Of a DNA stretch of 64,000 bases, positions 1-8,734 are shown piece by piece. The stretch is taken from assembly GCF_000499785.1 (NCBI RefSeq), contig NZ_HG726020.1, positions 248,001 through 312,000 on the forward strand, read 5' to 3'. The notes below the pieces were generated by a model. That model was not told where the DNA came from and made no database searches. It saw nothing but the letters and a program-made list of their open reading frames with translations. Each line of letters opens with the position of its first letter. Within the stretch, counting starts at the first letter, position 1. Origin of the DNA: Bacteroides neonati (GTDB lineage: Bacteria > Bacteroidota > Bacteroidia > Bacteroidales > Bacteroidaceae). Made by a program: the position numbers and the translations under genes.

Positions 1-1412
1 TGAGTACATTCGATACACCCGATGCTGCATTTTATAAAATGTATGCCGATCGAATCATGGAGGCACTCTCCTCACCTGCTTATCGCTCTGCTGTGGGAGA
101 AAACGGATGCTTCCTACTGAAGCACAGTGTCGGAAGCATTCCGCACGGTAGCGAAATTGATGTGCCGCTTAACTATGCCGACTATTATTTCATGGAAGCA
201 CTGAAGCGGAAGCGCGATCTGGAGACACGTAGCTCAAATATCGTTTCGTCAGCTACCGGTGCACAAGACCGTGCCGTTTGGGTAGAAACACTGGTTCGCC
301 TCAGCGAACCGGTATTAACCAACCTCGCTAATGGTACGTTGAAACAGAACATGCCTTATGAATCACTCGCCGGCAATCGCCGGCGTTTTTCTCATCTGGA
401 AGCCGTAGGGCGTACACTTTGCGGTATTGCTCCTTGGCTCGAACTAGGACCCGACCAGACACCGGAAGGTATGTTGAGAAAACACTATATCGAACTGGCT
501 GTAAAGGGACTGAGCAATGCAGTGGACCCCAAATCGCCCGACTTTCTCATCTTTAATGAGCCTACCCAGCCACTGGTCGATGCAGCATTTCTGGCACAAG
601 GACTACTTCGTGCCCCACACCAGTTATGGGACAATCTATCTGCCAAAACAAAAAAGCAACTGGTTGCAGCCCTGAAAAGCAGCCGCACCATCCGCCCCAA
701 TGAGAGTAACTGGCTACTCTTTGCCTCAATCGTCGAAGCTGCTCTGCTCGAATTCACCGGCGAGTATGATGCATCAAGATTACTCTATGGCGTCGACAAG
801 TTCTGCAAGCAATGGTACGTAGGCGATGCACAATACGGCGATGGACCTAATTATCATTTTGATTACTACAATAGTTTCGTTATCCACCCCATGCTGACCG
901 ATGTATTAACGGTGATGAATAAGCATCAGATAGCCGGATACGAGCAATTAGCCCAACAACAGAAACGTCTGACACGTTATGCCGAACAACAAGAACGCTT
1001 AATCTCTCCCGAAGGCACGTATCCGGTAGTAGGCCGTTCTATCGTATACCGCACCGGTGCTTTTCATGCATTGGCACAGGCAGCACTTCTTCACCAACTT
1101 CCTTCTACGGTTTCTCCGGCACAAGTACGTTGCGCACTTACAGCAGTGATACAACGCCAATTTCAATCGGCCGATAACTTCGATGCAAATGGTTGGCTGC
1201 GAGTGGGCTTCACCGGGAACCAACTCACTATGTCCGAAGCCTATATCAACACAGGCAGTGTATATCTCTGTACCGTTGGCTTACTTCCTCTCGGTCTACC
1301 CGCTACCGACTCATTCTGGAAAGACCCCTATTGCGAATGGACCAATGCAAAAGCATGGAGCGGCAAGAGCGTAAAAGCAGACAAAGCACTGTCGGATAGA
1401 AAAGCCAACTGA
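1..1412 (+). CDS. GH88-DUF2264 fusion glycosidase, 5' truncated by window
   Basis: The frame is open to the left edge, and the first in-frame ATG (39) has no signal peptide, so the gene probably starts outside the window. The first ~65 residues match the C-terminal end of GH88 unsaturated glucuronyl hydrolases (SEIDVPLNYADYYFMEAL near residue 45 of the ATG-39 frame). From about residue 75 to the end the protein is a DUF2264 domain (GDGPNYHFDYYNSFVIHPM in its centre), which I recall as the basis of the GH154 beta-glucuronidases. GH88 enzymes remove the unsaturated uronic acid that polysaccharide lyases leave behind, so the fusion would join two uronate-clipping activities. It sits 26 bp upstream of a heparinase-like lyase gene. 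Domain calls are from sequence; substrate is inference. Confidence 0.8.
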   Translation, partial: STFDTPDAAFYKMYADRIMEALSSPAYRSAVGENGCFLLKHSVGSIPHGSEIDVPLNYADYYFMEALKRKRDLETRSSNIVSSATGAQDRAVWVETLVRLSEPVLTNLANGTLKQNMPYESLAGNRRRFSHLEAVGRTLCGIAPWLELGPDQTPEGMLRKHYIELAVKGLSNAVDPKSPDFLIFNEPTQPLVDAAFLAQGLLRAPHQLWDNLSAKTKKQLVAALKSSRTIRPNESNWLLFASIVEAALLEFTGEYDASRLLYGVDKFCKQWYVGDAQYGDGPNYHFDYYNSFVIHPMLTDVLTVMNKHQIAGYEQLAQQQKRLTRYAEQQERLISPEGTYPVVGRSIVYRTGAFHALAQAALLHQLPSTVSPAQVRCALTAVIQRQFQSADNFDANGWLRVGFTGNQLTMSEAYINTGSVYLCTVGLLPLGLPATDSFWKDPYCEWTNAKAWSGKSVKADKALSDRKAN

Positions 1413-1438
1413 TCATTTACTAATTGATATCTTGAACC

Positions 1439-3385
1439 ATGAAAACGCAATCATTTATTCTCTCTCTTTTACTCTGCTTGCTCAATATACCGCAGATACA
1501 AGCCTATACGGAGCGGAACTTACTGCAGAAAAGCATTGCCTCGCCTGACGAACTGAAACCACTCTTAATACTTAACCAACGGTGGGTACCCTATCCCGAA
1601 TACAGCGACCGGGAAGGGTGGAAACAATTACTTAAAGAGCACCGGGAAGCGTTGATAACGCAAGGCGAAAAAGCACTGAAACACGAGTGGAAAGTAGTCA
1701 AAGCAACCGATTATCTGGAGTTTGAACGTTCAGGCAACAGAGCGATTATGGAGACCCCATTGGGCGAAAATAACCGGGCGCTGGTACAGCTCTTTATAGC
1801 CGAACTGGCCGAAGGAAAAGGACGCTTCGTCGATCAACTGATCAATGGAGTGTTTCAAGCCTGCGAAATGACCTCTTGGTCGTTATCTGCCCACCTAAAC
1901 GCACAACGCTCAAGACGTAGCTTGCCCGATTATAAAGAGAACATCATCGATCTTACCAGTGGCGATATGGGAAGCCTTCTGTCTTGGGTGTATTACTATT
2001 TCCACACAACATTTGACAAGATTAACCCCGCTATCTCCGAGCGACTAGCCTTTGAATTGCGCAAGCGTATTCTGGATCCTTACATGAACGAAGATCGTTT
2101 CTGGTGGATGGCGGTCAACTACAAACCGGGAAAGCTGGTCAACAACTGGAATCCTTGGTGCAACTCCAACGCACTACAGTGCTTTCTTCTATTGGAGAAT
2201 GATCCCGACAAACTTGCAGCAGCCATCCATCGATCCATGGTGTCGGTCGATAAGTTTCTCAATTATACCCACAGCGACGGAGCTTGCGAAGAAGGTCCAT
2301 CGTACTGGGGACACGCTGCCGGAAAGCTATACGACTACCTGCAACTGTTATCGCTCGGAACCGGTGGTAAGGTATCTTTGTTTGATCAACAAATAGTACG
2401 TAACATGGGCGAATACATTGCTCGTTCGTATGTAGGAAATGGTTGGGTCGTGAACTTTGCCGACGCATCGGCCAAAGGAGGGGGAGAAGCACCACTCATT
2501 TATCGCTTCGGAAAAGCCGTAGATAGCGACCTGATGAAAAGTTACGCCGGCTATCTGAATGGAAAGCTGAGTACGGAAGAACGAAACAAAGAGGTGCTAT
2601 CCTGGGGTAGGGATATTTTCCGCGGATTAGAATCTTTTCGCTTCGAAGAGGAATTAAATAGTGTTCAAACTCCGTTTGAAGTACCGTCTTACAGTTGGTA
2701 TCCGGAAACGGAATTCTGCTATATGGCAAGCAAAGGCGGTTTGTACTTTGCAGCCAAAGGAGGCTATAACAATGAGAGTCACAATCACAACGACGCAGGT
2801 AGCTTCTCACTCTGGCTCCATACACAGCCGGTAATTATCGATGCAGGCGTAGGCACCTACACCCGACAGACCTTCAGCAGCGAGCGTTATTCGATCTGGA
2901 CCATGCAAGGCAATTATCACAATCTGCCGATGATCAACGGTGTTCCGCAGCAGTTCGGTAGCCGCTTCAAGGCTACGGAAGTTCAATTCAACCCTAAAAA
3001 ACAGACCTTCTCGGCACAACTGGCAACAGCCTATCCGGAGCAAGCTAATGTAGCCGATTGGGTACGGACATATAAGCTAACCAAAGAAGCGTTGCACATC
3101 ACCGATAACTACCGGCTGACGGAAGTTAACGATAAGAACCGCATTAACTTCATGAGCTGGGGAGAGATTGACAACAGTACTCCCGGGAAGGTAAAAATAA
3201 AAACCGGTGATGCACAAGTAGTACTCGAGTACAATAAACAGACCTTCGACACAGAGATAGAGACGATCCCACTCTCCGACCCTCGTCTGTCAACCGTATG
3301 GGGAGCAAAAATTTATCGCATCAGTCTGGTGGCTAAAGAGTCAACCCAGTCGGGCACATACACATATATAATAAAGAAGTTATGA
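1439..3385 (+). CDS. Secreted heparinase II/III-family polysaccharide lyase
   Basis: A 648-residue protein with an N-terminal signal peptide (cleavage likely after IQA at about residue 22). The N-terminal two thirds are an alpha-helical toroid (SNALQCFLLLEND, SDGACEEGPSYWGHAAGKLYDYL around residues 240-300). The C-terminal beta-sandwich carries the heparinase II/III signature NNESHNHNDAGSF at about residue 445. These lyases cleave uronic-acid polysaccharides by beta-elimination in the periplasm or at the surface and leave an unsaturated uronate end. That product is the substrate of GH88, encoded just upstream. The stop codon overlaps the next gene by 4 bp (ATGA), indicating translational coupling. 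The exact PL family (PL12, 15, 21 or 33) cannot be fixed by eye. Confidence 0.85.
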   Translation: MKTQSFILSLLLCLLNIPQIQAYTERNLLQKSIASPDELKPLLILNQRWVPYPEYSDREGWKQLLKEHREALITQGEKALKHEWKVVKATDYLEFERSGNRAIMETPLGENNRALVQLFIAELAEGKGRFVDQLINGVFQACEMTSWSLSAHLNAQRSRRSLPDYKENIIDLTSGDMGSLLSWVYYYFHTTFDKINPAISERLAFELRKRILDPYMNEDRFWWMAVNYKPGKLVNNWNPWCNSNALQCFLLLENDPDKLAAAIHRSMVSVDKFLNYTHSDGACEEGPSYWGHAAGKLYDYLQLLSLGTGGKVSLFDQQIVRNMGEYIARSYVGNGWVVNFADASAKGGGEAPLIYRFGKAVDSDLMKSYAGYLNGKLSTEERNKEVLSWGRDIFRGLESFRFEEELNSVQTPFEVPSYSWYPETEFCYMASKGGLYFAAKGGYNNESHNHNDAGSFSLWLHTQPVIIDAGVGTYTRQTFSSERYSIWTMQGNYHNLPMINGVPQQFGSRFKATEVQFNPKKQTFSAQLATAYPEQANVADWVRTYKLTKEALHITDNYRLTEVNDKNRINFMSWGEIDNSTPGKVKIKTGDAQVVLEYNKQTFDTEIETIPLSDPRLSTVWGAKIYRISLVAKESTQSGTYTYIIKKL

Positions 3386-6078
3386 ATAAAAGACACCTCC
3401 TATTAAGTATCTGCTGTTTATTGGGTATGCTGCTGCATGCCCAACCCTCGGCCGTTTCAACGGCAGGATTCTACGAATTAGAAAAGAGCGGAAGAGAAGT
3501 TTACAACATGAATCAAGGATGGCGATACTGCAAAGGCAAACAAGCAGAAGCGTCAAAAGAGAGTTACAACGATGCTGCATGGACCCGCGTATCGCTTCCT
3601 CACGGATTAGAGTTACTACCCGAAGAGGCAAGCGGCAACATCAACTACCAAGGAGAAGCATGGTATCGCAAAACCTTTGTTACCCCCGTGGCATTGAATG
3701 GGAAAACCACCTTCCTGCACTTTGAGGGAATCATGGGCAAATCAAAAATCTTCCTGAACGGTACCTTACTTAAAGAACACTTCGACGGTTACCTACCCGT
3801 TACTGTCGAAGTAACCAACGCACTCCGTCCGGCAGGCGAAAAGAATGTATTGGCGGTATGTGCCGACAACAGCGACGATCCTACCTTTCCACCCGGAAAG
3901 CCTCAACAAGCATTAGATTTTACGTACTTCGGCGGCATATACCGCGATTGTTTTCTGATTGCACACCAACCGGTGTACATCACCGATGCCATGTACGAGG
4001 AAGAAGTAGCAGGCGGAGGCGTGTTCATTCATTTCCCCGAAGTTTCGGAAAGCCGGGCAAAGGTGGGTGTGAAAGTTCATGTACGCAATGCCACCAAGAA
4101 AGGTTTTACGGGTAAGCTGCTATTGACGCTGAAAAACAGCGACGGTACTGTAGTTGCCCAAGAGCATCAAACCATCAAACTGCGTGCACAAAAGGCCAAT
4201 CACATCGAAACCGAACTAACCGTTCTTCACCCAGAATTGTGGTATCCCGATGCACCCGCTCTCCATCACCTCGAGTTGAGAATTGCCGATGCCTCAGGGA
4301 CTGTTATAGATGGAATGGTGCAACAAATCGGTATCAAGAAGATAGAGTATAGAAAAGGAGAAGGACTGTACATGAACGGAAAGCCTTATACCGATAAGCT
4401 CATCGGCGTCAATCGCCATCAAGAGTTTGCCATCATAGGCAATGCCGTGCCCAACTCTCTTCATTGGCGTGATGCAAAGAAGTTGCGTGATGCCGGTGTA
4501 CGGGTAGTTCGCTGTACACAATACCCGCACGATCCGGCGTTTCTGGATGCTTGCGACCGTATGGGTATGCTCGTGCTGCTACCCATAGCCGGATGGCAGT
4601 TCTGGAATAACGAGCCGATATTCGCACAGCGGGTATATACGCATATTCGCCGATTGGTGCGTCGCGACCGCAACCACCCTTCGTTGTTTATCTGGGAACC
4701 GGTACTCAACGAAACCCATTTCCCTCAAGACTACGCTCACCGCGCCAAACAATGTGTCGACGAGGAGTTTCCCTACGAGAAAGCATTGTCGGCTATCGAT
4801 CCGGGCTCAAAAGGAAGCGAAGTGTTTCCGGTTATCTTCACACATCCGCAAGCTGTGTCGGGTGGTAAGAGCTCCATTTACAATGCCGGCAATATCGACC
4901 CTGCCAAGATGTACTTTACACGCGAATTTGGTGATAATGTAGACGATTGGAACTCACATAACTCGAACAGCCGCGTGCACCGTTCGTGGGGCGAGGTTCC
5001 CATGCTCGAACAAGCAGTGCACTATGCCTCTCCCTCCTACACCTATACTTGTCTGGAGACACTCTATGAAGCGGGAAAACACCATGTAGGCGGAACCCTG
5101 TGGCATGCCTTCGATCATCAACGGGGGTATCACCCACAACCTTTCTACGGAGGTATCATGGATGCCTTTCGTCAACCCAAAACGTCGTATTACCTGTTCA
5201 TGGCACAACGACCGCCCGTAAAGAACGATGCTCTGCCTGCAGCTACCGGTCCAATGGTCTATGTAGCTAACGAGATGACACCCTTCTCGCCCGCCGATGT
5301 AACCGTATATTCTAACTGTCCCGAAGTACGCCTGACTGTGTTTGCCGACGGAAAGCGTTACGAATACCATCGCTCGCAAAGCTCCTTGAAGATGCCATCG
5401 CCCATCATCACCTTCAAAGATGCCTATCACTTTATGGAGCTAAAAGCACTGGCGCGTGCAGGGAAGCAAAAGGATATCTTTTTGCTCGCCGAAGGATTAA
5501 TAGACGGCAAGGTTGTAGCCACACACAAACGCATCCCCTCTAAGCGCCCCACTACCCTACGCCTACGCATAGACGATGACGGATGCCCGCTAAAAGCCGA
5601 TGGCAGTGATATCGTAACCGTCATAGCCGAAGTGGTAGACAAAGACGGAGCAGTAAAACGACTCAACCACACCTCGGTAAAATTCACGGTAACAGGCGAA
5701 GGACGCTTGCTGGGCGACGAAACCATCGAAGCCAACCCCGTAGATGCTCACTGGGGATCGGCTCCTATCTTGCTGCAAGCTACCGGGAAGCCGGGAAAGA
5801 TCACCATTCGTGCTGAAGTATTCGGTCACGGAGTACACTCCATTGCAGCCGATGAACTGGTCTATACCTCCGTTCCGGCTAGCGGAAAATATCTTACTTT
5901 GCAGGGAGAAGAAGAACAATCGTCGGTGACCCCTACTGTCGCTACAGGTACTACGCAAGCGAACAGTTCAGAGGTCAAGTCCTTAAAAGAAGAGGTCGAT
6001 CAACTACGCAAACGCCTTTCAGAATATGAATTGCGTGAGGTAGAACGTCAACAAGATGATTTCGGAGAACAACGCTAA
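3382..6078 (+). CDS. Secreted glycoside hydrolase family 2 (beta-galactosidase/glucuronidase type)
   Basis: An 898-residue protein with a signal peptide ending at LLHAQ. The order is a jelly-roll sugar-binding domain (WYRKTFVTP, HFEGIMGKSKIFLNG), an immunoglobulin-like domain, and a TIM barrel. IGVNRHQEF and WEPVLNETHFP carry the GH2 acid/base Glu, and FTREFGDN probably carries the nucleophile Glu. C-terminal Ig-like domains follow, then a charged coiled-coil tail (last ~40 residues, heptad-like KSLKEEVDQLRKRL). GH2 enzymes remove beta-linked galactose, glucuronate, mannose or similar from the non-reducing end. It is the last gene of the operon with the lyase and GH88-DUF2264 genes. The coiled-coil tail is unusual for GH2 and may mediate oligomerisation. 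Linkage specificity is not predictable here. Confidence 0.88.
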   Translation: MNKRHLLLSICCLLGMLLHAQPSAVSTAGFYELEKSGREVYNMNQGWRYCKGKQAEASKESYNDAAWTRVSLPHGLELLPEEASGNINYQGEAWYRKTFVTPVALNGKTTFLHFEGIMGKSKIFLNGTLLKEHFDGYLPVTVEVTNALRPAGEKNVLAVCADNSDDPTFPPGKPQQALDFTYFGGIYRDCFLIAHQPVYITDAMYEEEVAGGGVFIHFPEVSESRAKVGVKVHVRNATKKGFTGKLLLTLKNSDGTVVAQEHQTIKLRAQKANHIETELTVLHPELWYPDAPALHHLELRIADASGTVIDGMVQQIGIKKIEYRKGEGLYMNGKPYTDKLIGVNRHQEFAIIGNAVPNSLHWRDAKKLRDAGVRVVRCTQYPHDPAFLDACDRMGMLVLLPIAGWQFWNNEPIFAQRVYTHIRRLVRRDRNHPSLFIWEPVLNETHFPQDYAHRAKQCVDEEFPYEKALSAIDPGSKGSEVFPVIFTHPQAVSGGKSSIYNAGNIDPAKMYFTREFGDNVDDWNSHNSNSRVHRSWGEVPMLEQAVHYASPSYTYTCLETLYEAGKHHVGGTLWHAFDHQRGYHPQPFYGGIMDAFRQPKTSYYLFMAQRPPVKNDALPAATGPMVYVANEMTPFSPADVTVYSNCPEVRLTVFADGKRYEYHRSQSSLKMPSPIITFKDAYHFMELKALARAGKQKDIFLLAEGLIDGKVVATHKRIPSKRPTTLRLRIDDDGCPLKADGSDIVTVIAEVVDKDGAVKRLNHTSVKFTVTGEGRLLGDETIEANPVDAHWGSAPILLQATGKPGKITIRAEVFGHGVHSIAADELVYTSVPASGKYLTLQGEEEQSSVTPTVATGTTQANSSEVKSLKEEVDQLRKRLSEYELREVERQQDDFGEQR

Positions 6079-6103
6079 CCAAGCAAAAGAACAGCGATAA
6101 TAA

Positions 6104-6140
6104 AAAAAGGAAGCATCCCATACACGGGTGCTTCCTTTTT
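6104..6140. terminator. Bidirectional intrinsic terminator between convergent operons
   Basis: A hairpin with arms AAAAAGGAAGCA and TGCTTCCTTTTT, extended by CCC/GGG, with a T-run on either strand. It separates the convergent GH2 gene and permease array. Confidence 0.9.
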
Positions 6141-6163
6141 CTTTAGTATACTCAAAGTCTTTA

Positions 6164-7429
6164 TTACTCTTCGTGCAAGGCTTCCGCGGGCTGAATATTC
6201 ATTGCCTGCCGTGCCGGATACCAGATACCGACAACAATCATCAAAGCCATCAACGCATAAGCTAATAATGTGCCCACCAAGAAACGAACTATATCAAACG
6301 GCATACGCGAAGTTTCAACTACTTCAGCATAACCTAAATTAAAAGTCACTATCATAGTCGGAAGGACAGCAAACGTAAGCAATAGCAGACCTTCAAAAAT
6401 CAAACGCTTGAAGACAGCCGATCTTGAAGCACCCAACGCCATGTGTAATGCTACCTCGGAACGGCGATGCTGTGTACGAAACCAAAAAGTACCAATAACC
6501 CCCAGAAAGATGTTAAGTAATAAAAAAAACAAGATGCAGCATTGGGTACGCAGTTCATTCATGTTATCCATTTCATGTGCCCGACGGATGTCATTCAACG
6601 ATTGAAGATCGAGAATATAAATATTACCGACCTGGTATAATTGATCGGCATATTCCATCAAGCGATCGGCAAAGCCGTTAGTATAGCCCTCACGCACACG
6701 AAGGGAGACTTCAAGATAACGTATTGCGCCCATGGCTTTGATACTGCCATCAAGTAAATAAGTCGCTATATACCGACTCTCCCAATGTCCTGCAGGCGTA
6801 AAATGATCATAACGAACCGGTTCGCTTAGTGCAGCAATTCGATACTTGGGAGCCTCCTTGTTGCTACCTACTTGCACCATCTGTCCACGCAAAGCCTCCC
6901 CGTGTACAGGGAAATTAGGAGACTGATCGGCCACATCGACTGACGCCACTATTGTCTGTTCTTCGAGTGCATCATCCAAACTTTTACTACCCGATCCGTC
7001 TATATTCTGATAGCGAAAGACTTGAAAGAAGCCGGGAGTTATCCATCGATGCAAAGAACTGACCGAAGTAGAATCTATTGTGAAACCGATTCCATTGGAA
7101 CCATCATTATAAGGGATACAGTTTTGCAAAATGCTCACAGCTTCTACGTCGGGGCGATGTGCTAAGCGATCTACAATCTCCTTCAGCGCTTCCAGATCAT
7201 CGTCAATCGTCAAGTCGGGTTGATAGAGAACCGATTTGGGGGTAAGCCGATTCAGTCTCATCACATACGTATGCTCTATATCAAACCCCATCGGTGCGAA
7301 ATAAACCCGTGTCGTTACGTACACCATATCGACAATGAACCACAATATGATAAATACCAGACAAAGTTCTGCCCACAAGAAGGTATTGCTCTTACGTTCG
7401 TTCTTTATTTGTTTCAATATTGATTTCAT
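6164..7429 (-). CDS. ABC transporter permease, FtsX/MacB type (pair 1, type A)
   Basis: A 421-residue protein with one N-terminal membrane segment (about 18-40, ERKSNTFLWAELCLVFIILWF), a ~230-residue periplasmic domain, and three C-terminal membrane segments. It contains the FtsX-family sequence RSEVALHMALGASRSAVFKR and ends YPARQAMNIQPAEALHEE. Such proteins move no substrate through the membrane themselves; they transmit ATPase motion to periplasmic partners (MacB/LolCE mechanism). This is the most distal gene of the array and lies 3 bp from its type B partner. Its last ~85 bp are almost identical to the end of the second type A permease (8735-10000). Confidence 0.88.
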   Translation of the reverse strand: MKSILKQIKNERKSNTFLWAELCLVFIILWFIVDMVYVTTRVYFAPMGFDIEHTYVMRLNRLTPKSVLYQPDLTIDDDLEALKEIVDRLAHRPDVEAVSILQNCIPYNDGSNGIGFTIDSTSVSSLHRWITPGFFQVFRYQNIDGSGSKSLDDALEEQTIVASVDVADQSPNFPVHGEALRGQMVQVGSNKEAPKYRIAALSEPVRYDHFTPAGHWESRYIATYLLDGSIKAMGAIRYLEVSLRVREGYTNGFADRLMEYADQLYQVGNIYILDLQSLNDIRRAHEMDNMNELRTQCCILFFLLLNIFLGVIGTFWFRTQHRRSEVALHMALGASRSAVFKRLIFEGLLLLTFAVLPTMIVTFNLGYAEVVETSRMPFDIVRFLVGTLLAYALMALMIVVGIWYPARQAMNIQPAEALHEE

Positions 7430-7432
7430 AGT

Positions 7433-8722
7433 CTATCGTTGGTTTAATGCATCGGTAATATTCATTCTTGATACTCTCCAGGCAGGGATACCTGCCGATA
7501 GTAGATTAAGTAATAAACAAAATCCAAAAGCAGCCAAGAAAAGTAGTGGACTCAGCAGCATATCACCCGCTAATGAAAAACTACCCATACGAGCTGTATT
7601 CTCGCTATTGCCAAACAGAAAATCACTCAATAGAAACGTAGTAACATAACTCAGCCCCAGCCCCAATACTCCGGCAAGCAAGGTAAGCAGCAGACTTTCA
7701 AGAAAGACTTGCCGCAACAGTTCATTTGCCGTTGCACCAAATGCTTTTCGTATCCCCATCTCGCCCATACGCTTGCGCATACGCGACAACGTCATACTAC
7801 TCAGATTGATAGCAGGTACCAGTAGCAGCACTGCAATAATCAAAGCAAACCGAAGGAGTAACATCACGGTGTCGGGCTGTGCTTGTCCCCATTTGCGATA
7901 GAGGTAAACGAATTGTGTATCTGGCTGTCCTCGATAAAATACCTCCGAATCTTTCAAACCACTATTGTATTGCTGCCTTAACTTATCGACTTCTGCTCTG
8001 ATAATCGGAAAGTCATCGGGCGAACGGGCCAGAATAACCACCCGCATCGCACCCATAACAGTACCCCACCAGACCAGTTGAGTTGTTTCGGTCGAGGTAT
8101 AAGGAATCCAAATCTGGGCATAAGAAGCAGTTGCTAACTTCGATACCTCTTTCACTACTCCGGTTACCGTATAGTCGGCATGATTGAGTTGCAGGGTTTG
8201 CCCCACTACGTCAGTCGTTCCATAGATTCTGCGAGCTACCGTTTCGCTGATCACTGCCTGAGGTAATCCGCTACTGAAAGCAGCTGATGAATAAGGTTTC
8301 CCATCGATAAACTGGAATTGGAATACTTTCCAGAATGCCTCATCAGTCTCCAACTTATCCGCAGTCATCTTGTTACCTCCAGGTACAGACGCACGTACCT
8401 TTTCGTTGATCGACATAACCGTTACTACCTCGGGTGTAGTTAGTGCCTTGAAGCACTCACGGGCAGTAACAACCGACATCCCTCCGTTAGAAGAGTTCCC
8501 ACTCGTATCACCTTTCATCCGTACCGACATCGATTTGACATAGAGTGAGCGGGAACGATTCACCTCAGGTACGGAATCTACAACACGCACTTGCAACACC
8601 AATACAATCACCATAATCATACAAATGGCCAGCGCCGTGCCTATTACAGAAACAAGACTGATAAGCTTGTCTTCTTTGAGTTGATATAATGCTTGTTTAA
8701 TATATTGTTTAACCATCTTCAT
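7433..8722 (-). CDS. ABC transporter permease, FtsX/MacB type (pair 1, type B)
   Basis: A 429-residue protein. Membrane segment 1 lies at about residues 20-45 (LISLVSVIGTALAICMIMVIVL). A MacB-like periplasmic domain follows (residues ~50-280, with the ARRIYGTTDVVGQTLQLNHADYTVTGVV motif region). Three C-terminal membrane helices come after RMRKRMGEMGIRKAFGATANELLRQ, and the protein ends IPAWRVSRMNITDALNQR. Type A and B permeases alternate along the array, suggesting each A/B pair forms a heterodimer. It has no ATPase of its own in the pair and presumably uses the ATPase at 11977-12642. Confidence 0.88.
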   Translation of the reverse strand: MKMVKQYIKQALYQLKEDKLISLVSVIGTALAICMIMVIVLVLQVRVVDSVPEVNRSRSLYVKSMSVRMKGDTSGNSSNGGMSVVTARECFKALTTPEVVTVMSINEKVRASVPGGNKMTADKLETDEAFWKVFQFQFIDGKPYSSAAFSSGLPQAVISETVARRIYGTTDVVGQTLQLNHADYTVTGVVKEVSKLATASYAQIWIPYTSTETTQLVWWGTVMGAMRVVILARSPDDFPIIRAEVDKLRQQYNSGLKDSEVFYRGQPDTQFVYLYRKWGQAQPDTVMLLLRFALIIAVLLLVPAINLSSMTLSRMRKRMGEMGIRKAFGATANELLRQVFLESLLLTLLAGVLGLGLSYVTTFLLSDFLFGNSENTARMGSFSLAGDMLLSPLLFLAAFGFCLLLNLLSAGIPAWRVSRMNITDALNQR

Positions 8723-8734
8723 TCTTTGGTTTCG

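Noticed and set aside
4954..5430. Long minus-strand ORF inside the GH2 gene
   Set aside because: It lies entirely antisense to a well-supported GH2 coding region and has no recognisable domain.
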